From positions 1 to 37,306 of the forward strand of contig CANNFA010000014.1 of assembly GCA_947503765.1 (NCBI GenBank): a DNA stretch of 37,306 nucleotides, read 5' to 3'. The notes under the pieces were generated by a model, which saw nothing but the letters and a program-made list of their open reading frames with translations, ran no database searches and was not told the origin of the DNA. Shown here one piece after another: positions 26,101 to 34,000 of this stretch. Each line of letters opens with the position of its first letter. The first letter of the stretch is position 1. The position numbers were made by a program, and so were the translations under genes. This DNA comes from an uncultured Paracoccaceae bacterium (GTDB taxonomy: Bacteria > Pseudomonadota > Alphaproteobacteria > Rhodobacterales > Rhodobacteraceae).

Positions 26101-26980
26101 TGCCAAGCGAAAGCGCCATGCCCAGAGCGGCCAGTGCATTCAGAACGTTATGCCTTCCCGGAACGGCCAGCGAAAGCGTCCCCAGTTCCACCCCGTCAAG
26201 ACTGACGGCGACGTCTCCGTTACTGGTCTGAGCGGCCCACAAGCGGTTCGCTCCGCCAAAACCGTAGGTGAGGACCGGGCGGCCCGTCTTCCGCAGAAGC
26301 TCGGCGATTTGCGGGTCATCCCCGCATACAACCGCCCGGCCATTGGGCGGCAGACGCGCCAGAAAGGACGCAAAGGCGCCGCGCAGCCCGGATAGGCCGC
26401 CATAATGGTCCGCATGATCGTCGCCGATATTGGTCAGAATGGCGTGGCCGGGCTGCCAATGCGGTAAAGCGCCATGTGCTTCGCAGGCTTCGGCCGCGAA
26501 AGGGGCGTCGGGCGCGCCCAGCCGCGCGGGGGCAATGCCGGGTGCGGAAAAGGACGCCCCCAGCATGTAGCCGAAATCGCCTGTCCCGACTGCATTCAGG
26601 ATATGAACAAGCATTGCCGTCGTGGTCGACTTGCCGTGACTACCCGCCACGCAGATATTGGGACGGCCCGCAATCATCCCGGCCAGAACCTGCGCGCGCG
26701 TCCTGACGGGAATGCCCGCCCGCCGCGCCGCCCGCCGTTCTGCATGTGTCTCGGGAATGGCCGGGCTTACCACAACACAATCTGCCGGTCCCGCAAGTGC
26801 CGGATCGACCCCCGAAACGGCCTCGATTCCCTCGGCGCGCAGCAAGGCAAGACGTTCCGAGGGGCAAAGCTCGTCACTGCCGGTGACAAAGTGTCCCGCC
26901 TGTTTCAGCAAGAGCGCGAGGGGCAGCATGCCGCTTCCCCCGATACCGACAAGGTGCAGCCGAGAAGGATCAGAAGTCAC
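23126..26980 (-). CDS. Mur ligase - adenylation - carrier protein - thioesterase fusion
   Basis: A 1284-residue multifunctional enzyme, numbered from GTG 26980. Residues 8-450 are a complete MurC/Mpl-type ligase: HLVGIGGSGM, P-loop GSHGKSTT (113-120), AEACE (163-167), TNIGDDHADHYGG and YDDFAHHPSE (325-334). Residues ~475-960 are an NRPS adenylation domain: FTSGTTGQPK (625-634), AYGPTE (758-763), YRTGD (844-848) and the A10 lysine in NGKRDR (955). A carrier domain follows with the phosphopantetheine serine in AGIDSLAM (1011). Residues ~1090-1280 resemble an alpha/beta-hydrolase thioesterase with GNCQG, giving a Cys nucleophile at 1166, and a His in PGTHGR (1244). There is no condensation domain. 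GTG 26980 has AAGGGGA upstream; ATG 27001 is an alternative. It overlaps both neighbours. It should activate an amino acid as a thioester and ligate an amine or amino acid to a carboxylate, possibly a muramyl-type acceptor. Confidence 0.85.
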   Translation of the reverse strand: MTSDPSRLHLVGIGGSGMLPLALLLKQAGHFVTGSDELCPSERLALLRAEGIEAVSGVDPALAGPADCVVVSPAIPETHAERRAARRAGIPVRTRAQVLAGMIAGRPNICVAGSHGKSTTTAMLVHILNAVGTGDFGYMLGASFSAPGIAPARLGAPDAPFAAEACEAHGALPHWQPGHAILTNIGDDHADHYGGLSGLRGAFASFLARLPPNGRAVVCGDDPQIAELLRKTGRPVLTYGFGGANRLWAAQTSNGDVAVSLDGVELGTLSLAVPGRHNVLNALAALGMALSLGIGFRIAADALAGFHGIARRLQRIPTQKPWRIYDDFAHHPSEIAAALATLRGSTKGRLIAILEPQLHSRVAPMALPIAKALAAADRCFVLPVAALGEANRELDGNTALIDAGRSMGLSCQHVADRADLLRRLNGELQEGDTVVVMAGGTCGGLARQLAEGTWARPDMSTSAPSVLFGERRPPPPDLMTLVAGHVARHPAAPAVEMGHRSLSYADLVLRVDDLSSSLAKAGVREGDQVGVCLGRTVDRAAAFLAILQLGGVFVPLDPSLPAERLRYMVENAGVRAVIVNAASPALPDAGLVFVNCDRLPDRGGRPDIDWRPRDITADAPAYMIFTSGTTGQPKAVEISRGALANYAAAAARHFQIARDARVSQVSGFGFDVSVGDMAMGLAAGACLVFPTDMQATPGPPVGRFIRQARLTHLSLTPSALAIIPQGEHPQLTHVIVAGEACSPALVAQWGNGRRFINAYGPTEATVEALFAVCVPGTPVTIGRPFDNMGACLLDDRGQIVAPGQEGELGLFGPGLANGYRHLPELTEQRFPRVHVPGKGIIRIYRTGDRAKAGPDGSFVYLGRMDDQLKFKGYRIETGELEAALCNLPGVVDGTVSLVSSSHHPDRLVAHLVVAREAPSPDPAALRDALLQRLPSYMVPSIFLPVPRIPRNANGKRDRSALPLPPQLTEPSKPRTIGTETEAKVMALIDQHAGANVVTGTRESLRDAGIDSLAMANFLFAVEDAFGITLDAGFEAGLDTVEVLALMVDSRISEPTGQAPRGIAETLVAKVNPHIATWPGTRLGKAGLVRSLSGDQPGPRLFWCFQSGAELAQLSKSLADEISVFGMRSGHLVVEYNAETLDAFGKLYADEITAIAPRGPLYLGGNCQGGLVMRQAGLELMRRGRDIALTIFMEQGRFLHYPGRTLLLFGEGSYLNPFGQIEATEQLFRTAYPAGHHVEIIPGTHGRYFGAENIAVLAAAIRRHIARHGDMQTIAPVPHSVVQAL

Positions 26981-27533
26981 CGAGATCCCCTTTGAGCGCA
27001 TACTCGCTGATCTTCCCGAGTTCCGTGAAAATTCGCGCGCGGCCCTTTTCGGTCTGCCACCAGGTATCCGCAGAAAGGTCACCGGGATCGTCCGGCGGCT
27101 GGGCAATCAGCCGCACATCGCCTGGAACATGGCGGCGAAGCGTCATGATCGCGCGGCGCATGTGAAAGGGCTTGGCGCAGACGGCGACGGTTCGGACGGC
27201 CTGCCAGCCCAGCTCGGCCGCGATCAGCGCGGACCCGAGAGCCGCGTTTTCTGCGGTATTGGAGGCCGCCTTTTCAAGCAAGAGGGCGCTTTCCGGCACG
27301 CCCGCGGCGAGGGCGTGATCGCGATAAAGACGCCATTCCAACGATCCACCAATGGCAATGCCCGCGCCCGAGATCAGGATTCGACGGGTCAGCCCTGACC
27401 GATAGAGCGAGATGGCCGGGTGGATGCTGCTGATCGCCGGGCTGCAGAAGACAAACGCCAGGTCCACACGCTCCGCCCGGGATTTCCTGAACAGGAAGTC
27501 GCTGATCGCTGTACGACTGTCATAAAGTTCCAT
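26970..27533 (-). CDS. YdcF/SanA/ElyC-type DUF218 protein
   Basis: A 187-residue DUF218 protein. Family features are a first strand with a conserved acidic start (RVDLAFVFCSPA), LYRSGLTRRILISGAG, the AASNTAENA motif (SxxTxEN type, the most conserved element of the family) and VAVCAKPFHMRRAIMTLRR (AxxxFHMxRA type). In E. coli, SanA and ElyC affect envelope and peptidoglycan integrity; the biochemical activity is not settled. It lacks the N-terminal membrane helix of SanA/ElyC and so resembles the soluble YdcF type. ATG 27533 is preferred to an upstream TTG at 27548. First gene of the operon; its end overlaps the fusion gene's start. Probable role: handling a nucleotide- or lipid-linked intermediate of the pathway, which is a guess. 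Confidence 0.8.
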   Translation of the reverse strand: MELYDSRTAISDFLFRKSRAERVDLAFVFCSPAISSIHPAISLYRSGLTRRILISGAGIAIGGSLEWRLYRDHALAAGVPESALLLEKAASNTAENAALGSALIAAELGWQAVRTVAVCAKPFHMRRAIMTLRRHVPGDVRLIAQPPDDPGDLSADTWWQTEKGRARIFTELGKISEYALKGDLGDF

Positions 27534-27622
27534 ACGCCATAGATCCAATTCTGCTTACGCTTTTTCGGGGGAATTCAGTGCTGTAGAGGGTTGTAATGTG
27601 TCGGCGTCATCGTTTTGGCAAG

Positions 27623-27646
27623 GGTTGCTCCGGATTTCCGGCAACC
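27623..27646. promoter_or_regulatory. Hairpin in the leader upstream of the Mur-ligase operon
   Basis: GGTTGC-TC-CGGA-TT-TCCG-GCAACC: outer 6-bp and inner 4-bp stems with a 2-base bulge, about 90 bases upstream of the DUF218 start. No T-run is present on either strand. It may be a leader structure or operator. The rest of 27534-27700 shows no clear promoter boxes. Confidence 0.3.
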
Positions 27647-27700
27647 GTTGCGATCGTGCCCCACCGAGTTCGCCAATCGTGGTGCCAGACCAACCCGAAC

Positions 27701-28026
27701 GGTGGGGCCAGAGCAATTCGAGCCAGCCTTCGATCGGATCGTGACGCTGCCCCTTAGGCGGCGCAGAGACCGCACCATTCGGCGGCGAACAGCGGGCCGA
27801 ACCGGTGCCAACAGAACCGCACCGCCTCATGCCCGATAGCAACGCCCTGTTCGCGCCGCGGATCCTGGAGATTGCTGAGTGGCAGCGGGAACCGCACCTG
27901 CATCCTGACCGCCAGCCGGATGATTACCGGCGGCGTCTTGAAATACCGGAACGGAGGACGTTTCGTCATCCGGCGGCGATACTTGGCCGCCCTGCCCGTC
28001 TCAAGCCGGTTTGCTCCGACACCACC
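27701..28026 (-). mobile_element. IS6-family remnant, copy 4 (almost whole transposase core deleted)
   Basis: The left end at 27701 (26 bases aligning with the left ends of copies 3 and 5) and the right end at 28010-28026 (complement GGTGGTGTCGGAGCAAA) are both present. The complement keeps the transposase start (ATG 27969, MTKRPPFRYFKTPPVIIRLAVRMQVRFPLPL...AVRFCWHRFGPLFAAE), fused directly to the C-terminal WCGLCAA. The junction is at GCCGAA, which would occur at both deletion ends (AAE and LAEW) in an intact IS6 transposase. An N-terminal stretch (LSNLQDPRREQGVAIGHE) has also drifted. The right terminus abuts the stop codon of the cyclic glucan synthase gene. Confidence 0.78.
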
Positions 28027-31000
28027 TCAGAGGGCAAAGCCCTCGTCGCGGGAGATCACCGTGCCATTCACCGTCACACCGTCCGCGGCCGCCTCGATCC
28101 GGTAGGTCTTGCCGTTCAGGGTGAGCGTCGCCTCGAACCCCGGCCATTCCGACGGCAGCACCGGCGTCACGAACAGCGTGCCCCCACGCCGGCGGATGCC
28201 GAGGATCGCCTCGACCGCCGCGCGGTAAAGCCAGCCGCCCGATCCGGTATACCAGGTCCAGCCGCCCCGCCCGGCCTTGTCGTCCGCACCGTAGATATCG
28301 GCGGCAACGACGTAGGGCTCCACCCGGTAATGGTCGGCCGCGGCACGGCTCAGGGCATGGTTCACCGGATTGAGCATGTCGAAACAGGCCTTTGCGTCAT
28401 CGCCGCGGCCCAGCATCGCCAGCGCATAGACCGTCCAGGTGGCGGCATGGGTGTACTGGCCGCCATTCTCGCGCACGCCGGGCGGATAGCCCTTGATATA
28501 GCCGGGATCCTGCGTCGTCTCGGCGAAGGGCGGGGTGAACAGCCGGACGATGCGGGCCTCGTCGTCGACCAGCCGGGCCAGCACCTGATCCATGACGTCG
28601 TTCTGCCGCTCCGGATCGCCCTGGCCGGACATGACGCTCCATGACTGGGCGATGGAATCGATACGGCATTCGTCGTTCTCCAGCGAGCCCAGCGGCGTGC
28701 CGTCGTCGTAATATCCGCGCCGGTAATGGCTGCCGTCCCAGCCGGCGCTTTCGATGGCGGATTTCAGGCGGGCCTGATGCTGCCTCCAGCGCTCTGCCCG
28801 CGCGGCATCGCCCCGTGCCTCGGCCACCGGGGCAAAGACATCGAGCGCATGGGCAAGGAACCAGCTGAGCCAGACGCTTTCGCCGCGGCCCTGTTCGCCG
28901 ACACGGTTCATCCCGTCATTCCAGTCGCCGCCCAGGATCAGGCTCAGCCCCCGCTCGCCCGTCCGGGCCACGGCCAGGTCGAGGGCGCGGGCGGCATGTT
29001 CGTAGACCGATGCCGTCTCCTCCGAGATCTCGGGCTGAAAGAACCGGTCATGTTCGTGCTCCTCAAGCGGCGCGCCGGCCAGGAACGGCAGAACCTCGTC
29101 CAGGACCGCCATATCGCCGGTGCCGTCGATATATTGCGTGATGCCATAGGTCAGCCAGACCACGTCGTCCGAAATCGTCGTGCGCACACCGGCCCCGGTT
29201 TCGGGCAGCCACCAGTGCTGCACGTCGCCTTCGGGAAACTGGCGCGACGCCGCGTTCAGGATCTGCGCGCGGGCAAGCGCGGGGTCGTGCAGGAGCAGCG
29301 ACAGCGTGTCCTGCAACTGGTCGCGGAAACCGAAGGCGCCGCTCGCCTGGTAGAAGGCCGAACGGGCGCGGATCCGGCAGGCCAGCGTCTGGTAGGGCAG
29401 CCAGTTGTTCACCATCACGTCGAAGGCGGGATCGGGTGTCGAAACCTGAAGCACGCCCAGGAAATCTTCCCAGTCGCGCTTCGTCCCGGAACGGGCGGCC
29501 TCGAAGGTATCGCCCCGGTGGCGCCGGGCCAGTTCCAGCGCGGCGTCTTGCCCGGCCGCGTCGCCCAGCGCGAAGACGACATCGCGGGTTTCCCCCGCCG
29601 CGACATCCAGATCGACCGCCAGCGCCGCGCAGGGATCGCCCGTCGCCGCCGCCGCGTCCGAAAGCGCCGCGCCCGCCGCCACCGCATCCGGAAGATAGAC
29701 CGACCCCGTTCCAAGAAACTCGGCCCGGTCCACGGTGAAGGATGCCGGCGGCGCATCGCAGGACAGGAATGCCACGCGGCCAGGAAACTGCGTGGAGAAC
29801 GGGTTTTCCACCGTCAGGATGCCATCCTCTGCCGCGGTGCGCAGCATCGCTGCCGTCTTGTCGCGGTTGTTGCCCATGACCCATTCGACATAGCCGTATA
29901 GCCGCAGCCGCCGGCGCGCGCCGCCGGTGTTGATGACGCGCAGGCGCGTCAGCTTGACCGGATCGACCGGATCGACGATCTGGCAGGCCTCGACGGTCAG
30001 CGCCCGGCCGGTGCAGGTGAAATGCGACATGCCGGCGCCGAAACGCGCTTCGAACCGGTCGCCGGGGTCCGCGGACAGGCCGGCGAAAGGCGACATGATC
30101 GCGCCGCTGTCACGGTCGGTCAGGTGAAAGGTCTCGCCCGGCCGGTTGGTCACCGGATCGTTGCTCCAGGGTGTCAGGTGGTGGTCGCGGGAATTGCGGC
30201 TCCAGGTGAACCCCGCGCCCTCGGCCGAGACGTGAAAGCCGAAATCGCCGTTCGATACCACGTTGATCCAGGGCTGCGGGGTCGCCTCGCCGGCACGCAG
30301 CCGCACGACATAGTCGCGCCCGTGATCGGCAAAACCGCCATAGCCATTCCAGAACTGCAAGCCTTGGGGCTGTGCATCGCGGGGCTCCGTCCCGGTGGCA
30401 CCCGGCCCCTGTTCCCGCGGCGGAACCGATTGCTGCACTTTGCCTGGCCGCGGTTCGTCCTGCGCCCGGGCCCGGTCGATCTGGGTCGAGAACGAGCCGT
30501 TTTGCGTGTGCAGGCTGATCTTCGCCGCCGCCATCAGCGCGTCGTAGGCGGTGCCCGCCAACGTATCGCGGCGCAGGGTGAAGATGTGTTCGCGCGATCC
30601 GGCGATCTGGCTGCGCAGCCGGGCTGTCGCCGCCGCTCCCTCGATTGCGACCTGCAAATCCTGCGTGTAGGACGTTGCGCGTTCATTGACGATGACGAGA
30701 TCCGAGGCAAGTCCGCGGCTGCGGAAAAATTCGTGCGCGCGCAAGGCCTTGCGCACCGTTGCGATGTCGGCGATGTCGTCGATCCGCAGCATCAGGATGG
30801 GGTGGTCCCCGGAAATGCCCATCGGCCAGAGCGCGGATTGCGGCGCGGGCTCGCCGGAATCGCCGCCACTGTTGAGGCTCTGGTCCGGCCACACCAGATA
30901 GCGCGCCAGCCGCTGGAACACCGCCGCCTCGACCGGGTCGCTGTTCGCATGTCGAAGCTGTACCTGCGAGCGGGTCCATGCCTCTGTGGCCTCGTGCTCG

Positions 31001-34000
31001 AAATGCTCGGGACTGGCGAAATAGCCTACCGCTTCGTCGATGGCGTCGCGGCTCGGCGCGGCGATGGTCCAGAAGATCAGCCGTGCCTCCTTGCCGGCCG
31101 GAACCAGCAATGTCCGGCGCAGCGAGAAGACCGGATCGAGGGTGAAGCCGTCGCTGCCGCTGAGCACCGCGCCGGAATCGAAGGCTGCCGCGCGGTCCAG
31201 CGTGCGGCCCCGGCCGATGAAACGCCGCCGGTCGGTCTCGGCCTCCGCGCCGCCCATGCCAAAGCCGCAATCGACCAGCATATGCGCCACGGCCATGTCC
31301 GGCTCGCCGGCCTGGCGCGGATTGCGGCGGGCATGGATCACCCGCCGGTCCTTGGAGATCTCGGTATGCACGAACATGCGCGAAAACACCGGATGCGCGC
31401 TGTCCGCATCGGCGGCACCGATCACCGGTTCGCTGTAGGACGTGACTTCGATCAGCCGGTCGCGGCTGCCGCTGTTGGTCAGCGTCAGCCGCCGCCCTTC
31501 GGCGTCGCGGTCGCTGGCAAGGACGACATCGACCCGCGATCGCAGCGTTCCCACCTGCTTGCAATATTCGACCTTGTCGTCGGAAATCACCACCCGCGAG
31601 GTCTCTCCCGCCATCTGGCGCGGCTCGGCCGTCGCCGACCACCATTCTTCCGATTCCGCATCGCGCAGGAACAGGAACGGTCCGGCACCGGGATCCAGCG
31701 GATCGGAACGCCACCGCGTGACGGCCTGGCCGTTCCACGTGGCCCGTCCGGATCCGCGCGCCGACAGCAACAAGGCGTAATGCCCGTTCGACAACAGCGC
31801 GGCGTCGTTCGCCCTGGATACGGGATCCTCGATTATGGTGTCCCTGACACCGGTCAGATCCCCCCGGCCGCGCACCGGCTCGGTATCCAGCCGGGCAATC
31901 TTGCGCGGCACGGCACGCGGCGCGCGTTCCTGAAGCAACAGCTCGGTGGCTTCGATCACCGGGTCGGAATGAAACCAGTCCCGCAGGCGCCCCTGGTGGA
32001 CCACGTTGACCACGGCGGCGATCGACATGCCGTGATGATGCGCCATGAAGTTGCGGACCACGACGTGGCTCTCGTTCTCGGGCAGGCGCGCGGGAGTGAA
32101 GTCGACGGCGTCGTAGAACCCGTACCTGCCACGCGCGTCCAGCTTTGTCAGACGATCGAGGTTTCGGACCGCGGCGGCGGGCTGGAACTGGCTGGCGAGG
32201 ATCGTGGCATAGGGCGCGACGACGGCCTGACTGGCCAGGCCCCGCATCATGCCCAGGGTCGGAACGCCGAAGGTCATGTATTGATAGGTTCGTTCGGGAT
32301 CGCGCGCATTGAACGCGCTTTCCGACACGCCCCACGGGAAGCCGCGCCGCCGCCCGTAGGCGATCTGGCGCCGCACCGAGAGGGTGTTGCTCTGGTTCAG
32401 GATGCCGCCCTGCTGTTCCTGCATCACCAGCGTGGGCATCAGGTATTCGAACATCGACCCCGACCAGGACATCAGCGCACCGCGCGCGCCCACGGGCACG
32501 ATGGGCCGGCCCAGCCGGAACCAGTGCGAGGTCGGCAGATCGCCCTTGGCAATGCCGAAAAAGCTGGCAAGCCGCGCCTCGGAGGCCAGAAGGTCGTAGC
32601 AGGACTCGTCCAGCCTGTCGTCGTCAACCCGGTAGCCGATGGACAGGAGCAGGCGATCGGCACGCAACAGGAATTCGAAATCCATTCGGAACGCGATCTC
32701 GCGCGTTTTTTGTGCGATGACGTTCAGCCGCCGTTGTATCTCGTCGCGCATCTCGCGTGACATGGTGCCGTCGCCGATCCGGCTTTGGCAGGTTTGCAGC
32801 AATGCCTCGGCCCATTCCACGACCGAGCGGCTCGCGGTGCTGCCCAGTTCGGCATCGTAATCCGTGGCAAGTGTCACGATATCGGTGGCCACGACCGAAA
32901 GGGTGAATATCCGGACCGAGGCCAGCTCCGGCTCTGCCTTCAGGTTCTCTATCGCGCGCTGATAATCGGCGATCCGCGAAGCCAGGCGATGCCGCAGGGG
33001 GCGCAGCGCGCGGCGGTTGTCGGGGATGATCTCGACCTCTTGCGCGAGAACGCCGGCCACATCGGCAAACCCGTCAATTTCGGTTTCCAGATGCGCGACA
33101 TGGGTGGTGGCCCAGTCGGCGCAGGCGGCCGAAACGGCGATCAGATGCCCGGCCAGGTTGCCGCTGTCCACGGTCGAGACATAGCGCGGCTCCAGCGGCT
33201 CGGCGCGGCGCGTGTCGTACCAGTTGTAGAAATGGCCGCGAAGCGTTTCGAGCCGGTCCATCGTCGCCAGCGTCCGTTCCAGCCGGTCGACCGTATCGCC
33301 CAGCCCGATCCAGCCAAGATCGCGCGCCGACACGACCGAAAGCAGATACAGACCGATATTCGTGGGCGAGGTGCGCGCCGCGACGGCGGGCACCGGGATC
33401 TCCTGAAAATTGTCCGGCGGCAGCCAGTTGTGCTCTTCGGTCACGAAGGTCTCGAAATAGGTCCAGGTTCGTCGGCCCACGCGGCGCAGCGCGGCACCAT
33501 CCGCGGGTGCGACGTCAAGACGATCCTCCGTCTCGGCGGTCTGGCTGAGGGACCAGGCGACGAAGGGTGCCACGGTCCACATCGCGCCGAAAAGCGCCGC
33601 GACCGGCCAGGCGCCGTCCACCATCAGGGTCGCCGCGATGGCGGCAAGGCTGATCGCGATCGACCACCGCATCGACGTCCAATAGGCGAAGGGCGACAGG
33701 CGCATGACCCGCGACGCCGTGCCGGATACCTGCCACTCCAGCAGGTTCCGGCGGCTCAGGTAGAGCCGGTACAAGGTCCGGACGATCGCGTCGACCATGA
33801 CCGTGGCGGTATGCGCGATGAACACGATCCGCAGCACGACCTGGGCGGTGTTGGTCGCGATCATATGGCTGAGGGTGTGGAAATGCGCGAGCTGCGCCGC
33901 GCCCCTGGGAACGGACATCGCGTCACGGATAAGGTCCAGCGTCGGCGAGACGAAAAGGCTGAGCACCAGCAGGGCCTGCCAGATCGCGGCCTCGCCCGTG

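Noticed and set aside
30022-32760. A 912-codon open frame on the plus strand
   Set aside because: It is entirely antisense to the cyclic glucan synthase, has no recognisable domains and is explained by GC-rich codon bias.
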